Source: an uncultured Oscillospiraceae bacterium
GTDB taxonomy: Bacteria; Bacillota; Clostridia; Oscillospirales; Ruminococcaceae
Assembly: GCA_934446455.1 (NCBI GenBank)
Contig: CAKSEE010000003.1
Coordinates: 26,632-90,631 of the forward strand
DNA length: 64,000 nucleotides
Reading direction: 5' to 3'
The notes beneath the pieces are model-generated. The model had not been told where the DNA came from, did no database searches, and saw only the letters and a program-made list of their open reading frames with translations. The stretch's first letter is position 1, and each line of letters opens with the position of its first letter. Positions 32,122 through 41,800 of the stretch are shown in pieces. The translations under genes and the position numbers were made by a program.

Positions 32122-32649
32122 ATGGCTGATTCAGAAGTAAAGTGGTATATACTCCACACCTATTCGGGATACGAAAAGAAGGTTGCAGCAGACCTTATGA
32201 AGGTTGTTGAGAACAGAAATCTCCAGCACCTTATAGAGGACGTTGCAGTGCCTACGACCAAGCGCACGGTCGAGAAAGAAGACGGAAAAGTTGACGAGGT
32301 CGAGGACAAGGTATATCCCGGGTATGTTTTTGTAAAGATGGTCAAGACCGACGAGTCGTGGCAGATATGCAGAAACACCAGAGGCGTTACAGGCTTCGTA
32401 GGTCCCGAATCAAAGCCCACCCCTCTCAGCGAGGAAGAGGTCAGGAACCTTGAGCACTCTTCAAAGACCGTTACGGCTTCGTTCGAGGTCGGCGACAGAG
32501 TGGTTATCAAGAGCGGTGTGCTCGAAAACTTTGAGGGCGTCGTTAAGGAAATCGACACAGAACAGCAGTCCGCCGTTGTGGAGGTCAGCAATATGTTCGG
32601 TGAAGCAACGCCCACCACGGTCGAGCTTTCCGCTATCCGCAAGATATAA
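32122..32649 (+). CDS. nusG: Transcription elongation/antitermination factor NusG
   Basis: The 175-residue protein has the NGN domain beginning KWYILHTYSGYEKKVAADL, then YPGYVFVKM and TRGVTGFVG. It ends with the KOW domain FEVGDRVVIKSGVLENFEGV. It binds RNA polymerase and modulates pausing and termination. It lies 17 bp after secE. Confidence 0.97.
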   Translation: MADSEVKWYILHTYSGYEKKVAADLMKVVENRNLQHLIEDVAVPTTKRTVEKEDGKVDEVEDKVYPGYVFVKMVKTDESWQICRNTRGVTGFVGPESKPTPLSEEEVRNLEHSSKTVTASFEVGDRVVIKSGVLENFEGVVKEIDTEQQSAVVEVSNMFGEATPTTVELSAIRKI

Positions 32650-32687
32650 GCGGAATTTCTTCAAAATTTTAATGGAGGTTGTTTATA

Positions 32688-33113
32688 ATGGCACAGAAGG
32701 TTACAGGATTTATCAAGTTACAGATTCCTGCTGGTAAGGCTACGCCTGCTCCCCCTGTTGGCCCTGCACTCGGTCAGCACGGTGTAAACATCATGGCGTT
32801 CACCAAGGAGTTCAACGAGCGTACCAAGGACAAGGCAGGTCTTATTATCCCTGTTGTTATCACGGTTTACGCAGACAGAAGCTTCACATTCATCACCAAG
32901 ACTCCTCCTGCAAGCGTACTCATCAAGAAGGCTTGCAAGATTGAGAGCGGTTCGGGCGTTCCCAACAAGACCAAGGTTGCAAAGATTACCAAGGCTCAGC
33001 TCAAGGAAATCGCAGAAACCAAGATGCCCGACCTTAACGCTGCAAACATCGATACAGCAATGTCCATGATTGCCGGCACGGCTCGTTCCATGGGCGTAGA
33101 GGTAGTTGACTAA
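32688..33113 (+). CDS. rplK: 50S ribosomal protein L11
   Basis: The 141-residue protein starts [20 protein letters not shown], has [22 protein letters not shown], and ends with the rRNA-binding [22 protein letters not shown] precedes the ATG at 32688, which I prefer to an in-frame ATG three codons earlier. Confidence 0.97.
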   Translation: MAQKVTGFIKLQIPAGKATPAPPVGPALGQHGVNIMAFTKEFNERTKDKAGLIIPVVITVYADRSFTFITKTPPASVLIKKACKIESGSGVPNKTKVAKITKAQLKEIAETKMPDLNAANIDTAMSMIAGTARSMGVEVVD

Positions 33114-33164
33114 TAATACAGTGGGAGGATTTATTCCGCTTGACCACAAGGAGGATAATATACA

Positions 33165-33857
33165 ATGAAACACGGTAAGAAGTACGTTGAAAGCACAAAG
33201 CTCGTTGATTCCACCAAGGTTTACGAATCCGGCGAAGCTCTTGATTTAGTATGCAAGACCGCAAAGGCAAAGTTCGACGAGACCGTTGAGCTGCACATCC
33301 GTCTGGGTGTTGACTCCCGCCACGCTGACCAGCAGGTTCGCGGCGCCGTAGTTCTTCCCAACGGTACCGGTAAGACCATCAGAACCCTCGTATTCTGCAA
33401 GCCCGAGAAGGAAGCTGACGCTAAGGCGGCAGGTGCGGATTACATCGCAGACAACGAGACCGTTGCCAAGATTAACGGCGGCTGGATGGATTTCGAGGTT
33501 GTTATCGCAACTCCCGACATGATGGGCGTTGTCGGCAGACTCGGTAAGGTTCTCGGTCCGAGAGGACTTATGCCTAACCCCAAGGCTGGTACTGTTACCC
33601 CTGATGTAGCTAAGGCTGTTACCGACGCTAAGGCAGGTAAGATTGAGTACCGTCTTGACAAGGCAAACATCATTCACTGCCCTATCGGCAAGGCATCGTT
33701 CGGCGCAGGCAAGCTCGAGGAGAACTTCAACGCGCTTATGGAAGCTGTAGCAAAGGCTAAGCCCGCTGCTGCAAAGGGTCAGTATATCAAGTCCTGCACC
33801 GTTTCTTCCACAATGGGCCCCGGCGTTAAGGTTAACACCACCAGATTCGGCGTTTAA
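33165..33857 (+). CDS. rplA: 50S ribosomal protein L1
   Basis: The 230-residue protein has L1 signatures [37 protein letters not shown] and the C-terminal [12 protein letters not shown]. An AAGGAGGA site precedes the ATG. It ends the operon: a terminator follows at once, and rplJ-rplL are not next to it as they are in most bacteria. Confidence 0.97.
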   Translation: MKHGKKYVESTKLVDSTKVYESGEALDLVCKTAKAKFDETVELHIRLGVDSRHADQQVRGAVVLPNGTGKTIRTLVFCKPEKEADAKAAGADYIADNETVAKINGGWMDFEVVIATPDMMGVVGRLGKVLGPRGLMPNPKAGTVTPDVAKAVTDAKAGKIEYRLDKANIIHCPIGKASFGAGKLEENFNALMEAVAKAKPAAAKGQYIKSCTVSSTMGPGVKVNTTRFGV

Positions 33858-33877
33858 TATCTGATACAGATACAATT

Positions 33878-33907
33878 TCCCCGCTCGTTCTGAGCGGGGA
33901 TTTTTTG
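33878..33907 (+). terminator. Terminator after rplA
   Basis: The TCCCCGCTC/GAGCGGGGA stem with a 5-nt loop is followed by TTTTTTG. Confidence 0.92.
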
Positions 33908-34030
33908 TGCCTATAAAAGTCGCACATACCAAAAGCCGCAGGAAATTCCCGCCATTTTAACTGAACGCACTGCTGCAAGTTGATATGTTTTAGGCAAAAC
34001 GCTGAAAGAAAAGAAAATCCCATTTGCCTA

Positions 34031-34059
34031 TTGACTTTATAGGTTTTGTATGTTATAAT
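34031..34059 (+). promoter_or_regulatory. Sigma-A promoter of cysK
   Basis: TTGACT (34031-34036) and TATAAT (34054-34059) have a 17-bp spacer. The region is AT-rich and could hold a CymR-type site, but no clear consensus was identified, and there is no T-box or S-box. Confidence 0.87.
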
Positions 34060-34116
34060 CTGATTGTAAGATAACAGCGAAAGCTGAACACACCGGTTAT
34101 GACGGAGGAAACAACA

Positions 34117-35046
34117 ATGAAAGTGTACGATTCTGTGACAGAGCTTGTCGGCTCTACTCCCCTGCTTGAACTGAAGAAAATTGAAAAGGAAGAGGGGCTC
34201 GGCGCGAAGATTTACGCGAAGCTTGAGCTTTTTAACCCGGGCGGAAGCGTAAAGGACAGAATAGCAAAGGCAATGATCGAGAATGCCGAAAAAATAGGCG
34301 CGCTCAAAGAGGGCAGCGTAATAATCGAGCCTACCAGCGGCAACACGGGTATAGGGCTTTGCTCCATTGCAGCGGCGAAGGGCTACCGCATAATCATCAC
34401 CATGCCTGAAACGATGAGCGTTGAGCGCCGCAATCTGATGAAGGCATACGGTGCGGAACTCGTTCTGACTGACGGCTCCAAGGGTATGAAGGGAGCCATC
34501 GAAAAGGCAAATGAGCTTGCCGGGGAGATTCCGAACAGCTTTATCCCCGGGCAGTTCGTGAACCCCGTAAACCCTGCAACGCATGAGCAGACCACGGGCG
34601 TTGAGATATGGAACGACACCGACGGCACAATCGATATTTTCGTTGCGGGCGTCGGCACGGGCGGCACTATTTCCGGTACGGGCAAGGCGCTTAAGGAGCG
34701 CAAGCCCTCTGTAAAGGTAGTTGCTATAGAGCCGAAGAGCTCCCCCGTCCTCTCCGAGGGTCACGCAGGTTCGCATAAAATTCAGGGTATCGGCGCAGGG
34801 TTCGTCCCCGACACACTGAACACAAAGATTTACGACGAGATAATCCCCGTTGAGAACGAGGACGCATTTGAAACAGGCAGGCGCATTGCCCGCACGGAGG
34901 GCGTGCTTGTCGGAATATCCTCGGGAGCGGCTCTGTGGGCTGCAATTCAGCTTGCAAAGCGCGAGGAGAACAAGGGCAAGACGATAGTCGTACTGCTGCC
35001 CGACACAGGCGAGAGATACCTCTCCACGCCGATGTTCGCTGAATAA
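34117..35046 (+). CDS. cysK: Cysteine synthase A (O-acetylserine sulfhydrylase)
   Basis: The 309-residue PLP enzyme joins sulfide to O-acetylserine. PLP-Lys lies in [11 protein letters not shown] (about residue 41), the substrate loop is [11 protein letters not shown], the phosphate cup is [12 protein letters not shown], and [11 protein letters not shown] binds the pyridine ring. The start at 34117 follows GGAGGAAACAACA; an upstream in-frame ATG (34099) lacks a site. It is a single-gene unit with promoter and terminator. Confidence 0.96.
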   Translation: MKVYDSVTELVGSTPLLELKKIEKEEGLGAKIYAKLELFNPGGSVKDRIAKAMIENAEKIGALKEGSVIIEPTSGNTGIGLCSIAAAKGYRIIITMPETMSVERRNLMKAYGAELVLTDGSKGMKGAIEKANELAGEIPNSFIPGQFVNPVNPATHEQTTGVEIWNDTDGTIDIFVAGVGTGGTISGTGKALKERKPSVKVVAIEPKSSPVLSEGHAGSHKIQGIGAGFVPDTLNTKIYDEIIPVENEDAFETGRRIARTEGVLVGISSGAALWAAIQLAKREENKGKTIVVLLPDTGERYLSTPMFAE

Positions 35047-35069
35047 AATGCTTGTGTCCGAAATGGCTG

Positions 35070-35106
35070 GAAGCCCTCTCATAATCGGGAGGGCTTCTCT
35101 TTTTGT
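35070..35106. terminator. Terminator between cysK and the hydrolase
   Basis: GAAGCCCTC and GAGGGCTTC form a stem followed by TCTTTTTG on the plus strand. It separates convergent genes and touches the stop of the hydrolase gene. Confidence 0.88.
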
Positions 35107-35837
35107 CAGCACGTATTCGCCGCTTTCTCAATAAGCTCGTTAAGGCGCTGCGGGAAAAGCATCGGGATATTATGAGCGGCTTTTTCCCACACCTCGGCGG
35201 TACAGCGGCGGTTGAGCTTCGCAAGCGTAAAAATGCTGTCCTTTACTTCGCGCTGCTCTTTCGCGCCGCAAATGGCGTACACGGGGAAATCCACGCGGCC
35301 GAACCCCTGCACCGATTCGACGGTTATACCGTTGTCGGCTACGCTGCGCGCCGTTTCGGGCTTAACGCGCTGCATCTGCTCCACAAACTCCGCACGCTCC
35401 TCTGCCGAAAAGCCGTTGAGCCTGCCGATGAGCCTGCACAGCGGCTTCTTTTTGAAAAGCCGCAGGCTCTTTTCGTTGGAAGCAATGACCTTTTCAAGCA
35501 TTTCCGCGGGTTTTATGAGCCACGGGCTTACAATAACCGCCGCATTTAACAGCTCGGGCCGCTCTGCGCAGAGCCTGTACGCCAGCTGCGCGCCAAGCGA
35601 AAATCCCACAAGCGTTACCCTGCTTCCAAGCCCGCCGATAAAATCGCCGAGCGCCGCAATCTGGGCGTCCGTATTGAAAACCTGCGCGGTTTCCCTGCCG
35701 TAGCCCATAAGGTGCGGCACGATAATACAATACTTCTCCGCAAGAACATACTGTTTTGCAAAAGTGTTTACATAATTCGCGCCGTGAAGCATTACGATTA
35801 TTTTCTCATGCTTAGCGCCAAACTCCTCGTAATACAA
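35106..35837 (-). CDS. Alpha/beta hydrolase
   Basis: The 243-residue protein has the hydrolase fold: VMLHGANYVN oxyanion region, the nucleophile elbow LVGFSLGAQLAYRL (Ser about residue 78), a cap segment (about 110-160), the acid region VYAICGAKEQREV and the catalytic His in KAAHNIPMLFP. The substrate is unknown. It has its own consensus promoter at 35895-35923 and is convergent with cysK. Confidence 0.9.
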   Translation of the reverse strand: MYYEEFGAKHEKIIVMLHGANYVNTFAKQYVLAEKYCIIVPHLMGYGRETAQVFNTDAQIAALGDFIGGLGSRVTLVGFSLGAQLAYRLCAERPELLNAAVIVSPWLIKPAEMLEKVIASNEKSLRLFKKKPLCRLIGRLNGFSAEERAEFVEQMQRVKPETARSVADNGITVESVQGFGRVDFPVYAICGAKEQREVKDSIFTLAKLNRRCTAEVWEKAAHNIPMLFPQRLNELIEKAANTC

Positions 35838-35894
35838 TGAAATCCCCTCCGTTCTGTCTTAACGGGTATACGCAACACCCGTTACCTTATAATA

Positions 35895-35923
35895 ATTATA
35901 CAACAAAACCCCACGCTTGTCAA
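35895..35923 (-). promoter_or_regulatory. Sigma-A promoter of the alpha/beta hydrolase
   Basis: On the minus strand TTGACA (35923-35918) and TATAAT (35900-35895) have a 17-bp spacer. The -35 lies inside a terminator-like hairpin. Confidence 0.9.
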
Positions 35924-35932
35924 GCATGGGGT
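35901..35932 (-). terminator. Hairpin terminator overlapping a promoter
   Basis: On the minus strand an ACCCCA-GCTTG/CAAGC-TGGGGT stem is followed by TTTTG. It would end transcription from the decayed hydrolase gene, while its loop carries the -35 of the next promoter. Confidence 0.6.
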
Positions 35933-35948
35933 CTGTTTTTTTGGGGAC

Positions 35949-36229
35949 TCACCACCCGCGGATTATTGCGGAAATTTTTTTGTCAATATCCATTCGCGAC
36001 TGCCTGCACTCCTTGGGGAACTTTTTAGCGGCAGAGAACGCAGCCGCCACAAATAATCCGCCGATAACGGGAAATGCCATGCGCAGCATTCGCTCGGGAA
36101 ATGCGAAATGCGTGAGGTGGTCGTCGGAGGAATCGCCGAGCATTACAATAAAACACCGTCCGCGCCCTCAAGCGGGTAATATACGCCGTAAAACCCGTCC
36201 TTTTCTACTCTGAAGTATTGTTTTTTCAT
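35949..36229 (-). pseudogene. Decayed acyl-CoA-hydrolase/BAAT-like alpha/beta hydrolase
   Basis: An ATG at 36229 with GGAGAGGAAAC opens MKKQYFRVEKDGFYGVYYPL, then EGADG; the frame then stops. In another frame the sequence resumes as FIVMLGDSSDDHL, which is the expected continuation of this hydrolase family, and leads directly to FAFPERMLRMAFPVIGGLFV and KKFPKECRQSRMDIDKK, which look like the family C-terminus. So the gene has one frameshift and has lost most of its middle, including the nucleophile and catalytic His regions. A consensus promoter still lies upstream. The assignment rests on memory of the family pattern. Confidence 0.65.
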
Positions 36230-36288
36230 GTTTCCTCTCCTTTATTCTGCGTGTCAGACCGCAGTTAGTCGAAAATAACTTCAGCATT

Positions 36289-36317
36289 ATTATAGCACCT
36301 CTCAACAGCTTTGTCAA
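36289..36317 (-). promoter_or_regulatory. Sigma-A promoter with overlapping inverted repeat
   Basis: On the minus strand TTGACA and TATAAT are separated by 17 bp. The 8-bp inverted repeat GCACCTCT/AGAGGTGC (36295-36302 and 36317-36324) spans the spacer and -35, suggesting an operator or a hairpin. It drives the decayed hydrolase gene. Confidence 0.85.
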
Positions 36318-36330
36318 GAGGTGCCGCATT

Positions 36331-37833
36331 TTATTTATCCTGCTTTTCCTGAACCGGAAGTCTGAAATAAGTATCTGCAAGCTCGTGAAGCCGCGCAGCG
36401 TACGCGTCTGTGGTGGCGCCCTGCTTCATGCGCCACTTCCAGTTGCCGCCGAGGGTTGAGGGTACGTTCATTCTCGCCTGCGCGCCAAGCCCGAGCACGT
36501 CCTGCATGGGAACTATGGCAAGCGCTGCGGGACTTGCGTAAACGCCCCTTATAAAGCAGCCCTGAACCTTCTCAAACAGCCCCTTATTCAGGTAGCGCTT
36601 AGCCATCGCGCGTGAAGCACCGTCCGCCTCCCTGTACCACTGAACGACTGTCGCGTTATCGTGCGTTCCCGTGTAGGCAACGCAGTTTTCGGGATAGCGG
36701 TGCGGCAGGTGGTCGTTGTCGGCGTTCTCGGAGTTGAAGCCGAACTGAAGCACCCTCATTCCCGGGAAGCCCGAATCGCTCAGCAGCTTCTTTACGCTGT
36801 CGAAAATGTCGCCGAGATCCTCCGCAATGATGTTCACCTCGCCAAGCTCCGCGCGTATCGCGTTGAAAAGGTCCATGCCGGGACCGTGCTCCCATGTTCC
36901 CTTTTCAGCGGTAGCGCTTCCGAACGGTATCGCGTAATAAGTATCGAACGCGCGGAAGTGGTCTATGCGCAGCATATCGTAGTATTCCGCAGATTTTCTT
37001 ACGCGCCTTATCCACCACTCGTAGCCCGTGCGCTTCATCTCCACCCAGTCGTAGAGCGGGTTGCCCCACAGCTGACCCGTCTTTGAGAAATAGTCGGGCG
37101 GCACGCCTGCAACGCGGCGCGGGTTGCGGCGCTCGTCAAGCTCGAAGAGCTCGGGCTGCGCCCACACGTCCGCGCAGTCGGGCGACACGTAAATCGGAAT
37201 ATCGCCGATTATCTTTATGCCGTTCTTATTGCAGTAGCGGTGGAATCTGTCCCACTGACGAAAGAAAAGGTACTGCGTGAATTTTATGCAGTGTATCTCG
37301 TCCTTGAGCTCCTCCGTGTAGCGCTCCATGGCGTCGGGCAGGCGCATTTTGATGTCGTCGTCCCACTGCGTCCACGGTCTGCCGCCGAATTTGTCCTTAA
37401 GCGCGGTGAAAAGCGCGTAGTCGTCCAGCCACTCCGCCTCTTTCAGCACGAACGAGGTGTAACCCACGTCGTCCGTAAAGCTCTTGAACGCCTCGTGCAG
37501 CAGCTCCTTACGCGTCTGCGCAACCTTATCGAAATCAACATAGGACGGATCCGCGCCGAAATCCGCAGACATACACTGCTCACGCGTGAGCCACCCATTC
37601 TCCACAAGCTCGTCAAGGTCTATCATCAGCGGGTTCCCCGCAAAGGACGAAAACGGCTGATAAGGCGAATCGCCGTAACCCGTGGGGCCTATCGGCAGCA
37701 CCTGCCAGTAGGTCTGCCCCGCTGCTTTCAGCCAGTCCGCAAAGCGCTCCGCTTCCTTTCCGAACGTGCCTATGCCGTATGGCGAGGGCAGCGCGGTTAT
37801 GTGCATAAGAATGCCGCAGCTTCTCTGTGTCAT
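36331..37833 (-). CDS. malQ: 4-alpha-glucanotransferase (amylomaltase)
   Basis: The 500-residue GH77 enzyme transfers maltodextrin segments in glycogen or maltose metabolism. It starts with CGILMHITALPSPYGIGTFG, has the nucleophile region YDMLRIDHFRAFDTYYAIP (Asp), IIAEDLG (acid/base Glu) and YTGTHDNAT (third acid). The C-terminal MQDVLGLGAQARMNVPSTLG and NWKWRM are conserved. A promoter lies at 37922-37950. It is a single-gene unit. Confidence 0.97.
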   Translation of the reverse strand: MTQRSCGILMHITALPSPYGIGTFGKEAERFADWLKAAGQTYWQVLPIGPTGYGDSPYQPFSSFAGNPLMIDLDELVENGWLTREQCMSADFGADPSYVDFDKVAQTRKELLHEAFKSFTDDVGYTSFVLKEAEWLDDYALFTALKDKFGGRPWTQWDDDIKMRLPDAMERYTEELKDEIHCIKFTQYLFFRQWDRFHRYCNKNGIKIIGDIPIYVSPDCADVWAQPELFELDERRNPRRVAGVPPDYFSKTGQLWGNPLYDWVEMKRTGYEWWIRRVRKSAEYYDMLRIDHFRAFDTYYAIPFGSATAEKGTWEHGPGMDLFNAIRAELGEVNIIAEDLGDIFDSVKKLLSDSGFPGMRVLQFGFNSENADNDHLPHRYPENCVAYTGTHDNATVVQWYREADGASRAMAKRYLNKGLFEKVQGCFIRGVYASPAALAIVPMQDVLGLGAQARMNVPSTLGGNWKWRMKQGATTDAYAARLHELADTYFRLPVQEKQDK

Positions 37834-37921
37834 ATCAATTCTCCTTTAATCAGAGATTTGGGGCAACAACATACAAAACCATATGTTGGTTCCTGTGCGG
37901 TGCCGCCTTAATTCCAAGAAT

Positions 37922-37950
37922 ATTATAATACTTTTCTCACCCGTTGTCAA
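37922..37950 (-). promoter_or_regulatory. Sigma-A promoter of malQ
   Basis: On the minus strand TTGACA and TATAAT have a 17-bp spacer. Between it and the gene, CAACATA and TATGTTG form an inverted repeat (about 37867-37888) that could be an operator. Confidence 0.88.
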
Positions 37951-38019
37951 GAACGCCCTTCCGAACGCCCGCCGTATATAATTTTTTGCAAAATTTCACA
38001 TAACAGTGCCCCGGAGTGG

Positions 38020-38048
38020 TTGCAATAACGGAAAAGTTGTGATATAAT
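38020..38048 (+). promoter_or_regulatory. Sigma-A promoter of the rlmB operon
   Basis: TTGCAA (38020-38025) and TATAAT (38043-38048) have a 17-bp spacer, 44 bp before the rlmB start. Confidence 0.9.
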
Positions 38049-38092
38049 AGATAATGTATGATTATAACTATGTCCAAAGGAACTGAAAATCT

Positions 38093-38839
38093 ATGGAGAA
38101 TATAAACGAAAGCGAAAACAGGATCATTTACGGCAAAAACGCCGTTATCGAGGCGCTTACCTCCGATACTGAGATCGACACGGTGTTCGTGCAGCGCGGC
38201 GCTTCCCCCGGCAGGGTGATTCCCCTTGCAAAACAGCGCGGCGTTGTTGTAAAGGACGTGAGCGACGAGAAACTCGCCGCCCTTGCGGGAACGCCGAAGC
38301 ACGGCGGAGTCGCGGCGGAGCTTGCGGCGTGCTCCTACGCCACGGTGGACGATATCCTCGCGGTATCGCGGGAAAAGGGCACTCCCCCGTTTATCATCAT
38401 CTGCGACGAGATAGCAGACCCGCACAACCTCGGCGCAATAATCCGAACGGCGGAAGCGGCGGGCGCGGACGGCGTTATCATTCCCAAGCGGCGCAGCGCG
38501 TCGCTCAACGGCACGGTATTCAAGACCTCCGCAGGCGCGGCGGCATGGATAAAGGTGGCGCGCGTAAGCAACCTGTGCGACACGATAAGACGACTCAAGC
38601 AGGAGAACATCTGGGTGTACGGCATGGAGGCGGACGGCACGCCGTTCGGCAAGGCTGATATGAGCGGCGCTGCGGCGCTGGTCGTGGGCTCGGAGGGCTT
38701 CGGGCTGGGACGGCTTGTCCGCGAAAGCTGCGACATGACGCTCTCGCTGCCGATGAACGGACGCGTAAATTCGCTCAACGCATCCGTTTCCGCAGGCATA
38801 CTGATGTATGAGATAGTAAAGCAGCGCGCGGCTAAGTAA
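38093..38839 (+). CDS. rlmB: 23S rRNA (guanosine-2'-O-)-methyltransferase RlmB/TrmH family
   Basis: The 248-residue SPOUT enzyme has an N-terminal substrate-binding domain (IIYGKNAVIEAL) and the knotted C-domain: ICDEIADPHNLGAIIRTAEA (motif 1), ALVVGSEGFGLGRLV (motif 2) and LPMNGRVNSLNASVSAGIL (motif 3). It methylates a 2'-hydroxyl of 23S rRNA. It is the first gene of an operon with the P-type-ATPase-like gene, tadA and a flippase. Confidence 0.94.
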   Translation: MENINESENRIIYGKNAVIEALTSDTEIDTVFVQRGASPGRVIPLAKQRGVVVKDVSDEKLAALAGTPKHGGVAAELAACSYATVDDILAVSREKGTPPFIIICDEIADPHNLGAIIRTAEAAGADGVIIPKRRSASLNGTVFKTSAGAAAWIKVARVSNLCDTIRRLKQENIWVYGMEADGTPFGKADMSGAAALVVGSEGFGLGRLVRESCDMTLSLPMNGRVNSLNASVSAGILMYEIVKQRAAK

Positions 38840-38876
38840 GCAAACGCGTTTAACGTTATATAATGGAGAGAAACTG

Positions 38877-41800
38877 ATGTCCGACGAAAAATACAGCATA
38901 GACGACATACTTGCGGAAATCGACCGAAAGCGCGGCGGCGAGGTTCACGCCCATTACGAGGGCAGCGTAACCGAGATAATCGGCGGGAGCAAGGCAGACG
39001 AGGCGATACGCGACAGCACCAGGCACCCCGAAGAGGAAGCCGCCGGAGCGCCCGCGGAACAAAGCGGGCTTGCCGCAAGACAGCGCACCGAGCAGGAGGA
39101 GAACGAGCGCCGCGCCGCAGAAATAGCGGCAGCCGCCGAGCGCACAAAGCAGCGCAAGGCAGAAAAGGCGCAGAAGGCAGCCCGCGAGCGCGAGGCGCGC
39201 GAAGCCGAAAAAGCAGCCCGCGAACGCATGGCAAAGGAGCGCCGCGAGCAAAGCCTTGCCGCAAAGCAGCGCACCGACGAGGAGGTAAACGAGCGCATAG
39301 CCGCCGATATCTCCGAGGCAGCCGACAAGGTAAGGGCGCACAAGATAACGGAGCACACCGGCTTTACGGAGGAGCTGTCCTCCGCGGAGGAAGCGGCGCT
39401 GCTGCTTTTCCCCGACGATGACGAGCCGGCTGTTGAAAGCGCGCCTTCCGATGACGACGACATCGTTTTCCACAGCGAAAGCGAGCTTGTTACAACCGAA
39501 ACCATGGAGCTGCGCAAACAGCAGCGCATTGAGGAAATCAACCGCGCCCTGCTGAGCGCGGACAGCGGCGCAGAATCCCCCGACGAGCTTCTCGACTCGC
39601 TCAACCCCATGGATTCGCGCGCAAAGGCTGCCGAGCAGCTCAAGGCTTCCACCGACGAGGAGCTTGACGACACCCGCGCGGTAAGCGGCAACGACCTTAA
39701 AACTCTTGCAAACGCCGCAAGCAGCGAAGAGTCCGTAAAGGAATACTCCCCCGTTACAAGCAGGAAAAAGACCGACGCAGAAAAGCGCGCGGACGATATC
39801 CTGTTCACGCCGCGCACGGGCAAACAGCGCCCGCTCGCCCCGCAAAAGGCGCAGGGCGGCAGCGACGCGCTCGTAAAGTCGCTCAACAAACAGCTTGCGG
39901 CGCAGCAGGCGCTCCACTCCGACAAGACCGTTGTCGTTGACGACATCGGCGGAGTGAGGGCAGCTCCCGCAGAGCCGCTCAACATCGACAGCAAAAAGAT
40001 GATAGACACCTCCATTATAGGCGGCAGCGACCCCGTTGACGAGGTTCGCCGTGCGGACGAGCTGGCGCAGAAGAAAAAGAGCAAGCTCGCGTCCTTTATG
40101 CTGGAGGACATTGAAGAGGGCGTTGACGCCGCCGCAGATGAGGACGAGGACGACTGCGACGAGGAAGAGGAGGAAATCGACCTCGACGACGAGAACGTTA
40201 TTGCAGACCGCCTGCGCCACGAAGCCAAGGGACTTACGGGCAGGCTAGTCATTCTGGCGATTATGCTGGCAGCGGCGCTTTTCATCGCGCTTACCAACCA
40301 TTTTGGCGCGGACTGGGGCTTTATTACCGAGTATGTCAGCAAGATTTCGCACCCCGACTACTACCTTTACGCGTACCTTATTATCGGCATTCTCAGCTTC
40401 TCCGCCTGCTCGGGCGTGGTGACTCACGGGCTTTCGCGCCTTGTAAAGCTGCACCCCGACGTCGACACACTCTGCGCGTTTGCACACATTGCCGCTATCG
40501 GCTCGCTTATCCCCTACCTTTCCAACGAGGAGTTTATCCAGCGCGGGCGTTCGCACGTTTACCTTGCGGTATCGCTTGCGGCGCTGTGCTTCAACACGAT
40601 TTCAAAGCTCTGCCTTGTAAAGGCGGCGCAGCGCAATTTCCGCTTCACCTCGGGCGATGGCGCAAAGTTCTTTGTGCAGACGAGCGCCGACGAGGGCGCG
40701 GAGCAGCTTGCAAAGGGCGCGGTAACGGGCGAAATGCCCTGCGTTGCCTCCATGCGCAAGACTGAAATGCTCTGCGACTTCATCATCTCCACCTACTGCG
40801 AGGACACCTCGGACAGGGCAGCGCGCATTATCGCTCCCGCAACGCTTGCCTCAGCCATTATATGCGGCGTTATCGCGTACTTTACCTGCGAAAGCGAGAT
40901 TGCGACAAACTGCCTTTCGTGGGCGTTCACCTGCTCGAGCGCCGTGTTTGCCGTGGGCGCTGCGTTCACGGGCTCGTTTATCGTAACGCTGCCGATGCTG
41001 CGCGCTTCAAAGGTTATGCCCGGCAGGAATGCGGCTATCCTCGGGTGCAGCGCAGTAGAGGAGTTCAGTGAAACAAACGCCGTACTCATTGAGGCAAAGA
41101 GCCTTTTCCCCGTAAATTCCGTTAAGATAAACAACATCTGGGACTACAACAAGCACCGCAGTTCAAACTCGCCCAAGGTCCCCATAGACGAGGCGATAAT
41201 CTACGCTGCAAGCCTCTCCATGAACGCGGACAGCGTGCTTGCGGACGCGTTCTTCAATATGCTCAACTACAAGCAGCAGCTGCTTAAACCCGTAAGCGGG
41301 TGCGTTTACGAAAGCGGCCTTGGCATACTCGGGTGGATAGACCACAGGCGCGTTCTGCTCGGAAACCGCGAGCATATGAAATCGCACGAGATAGTGGTGC
41401 CCGACATGAAAAAGGAGAGCGCAGCCAACAAGAACGGCGACGAGGTCATCTACCTTGCGGTAGGCGGCGAGGTGTGCATGCTGTTCTTCGTGGAGCTCAG
41501 CGCAAACCAGCAGGTAAAGGAATCCGTGCGCAGACTGAGCGCCAACGGCGTAAGCCTTGTGATAAAGGCTGTGGACGGCATGATAACCTCAGCGGTGATA
41601 GCGGAGCTTTTCGACGTGGAAGCGGCGCGCGTGCGCGTGCTTCCGTTCGAGGCGCACGCGGCTTTCTCAGAAAAGACCCGCTACTCGCCCAAGGGCAGCG
41701 CGGCGGTATCCTGCGACGGCACTTTCTCGGCGTTTGCGGCTGCGATAAACGGCGCAAAGGCGCTTCACAGCAAGATAACCACAGGGTGCATTCTGGAAGC

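Noticed and set aside
33908..34116. T-box or S-box riboswitch upstream of cysK
   Set aside because: No T-box AGGGUGG-type sequence or SAM-riboswitch core is visible in the roughly 200 bp.
33832..35112. A 426-codon minus-strand frame over cysK
   Set aside because: cysK on the other strand is unambiguous, with promoter, ribosome site and terminator; the antisense frame has no motifs.
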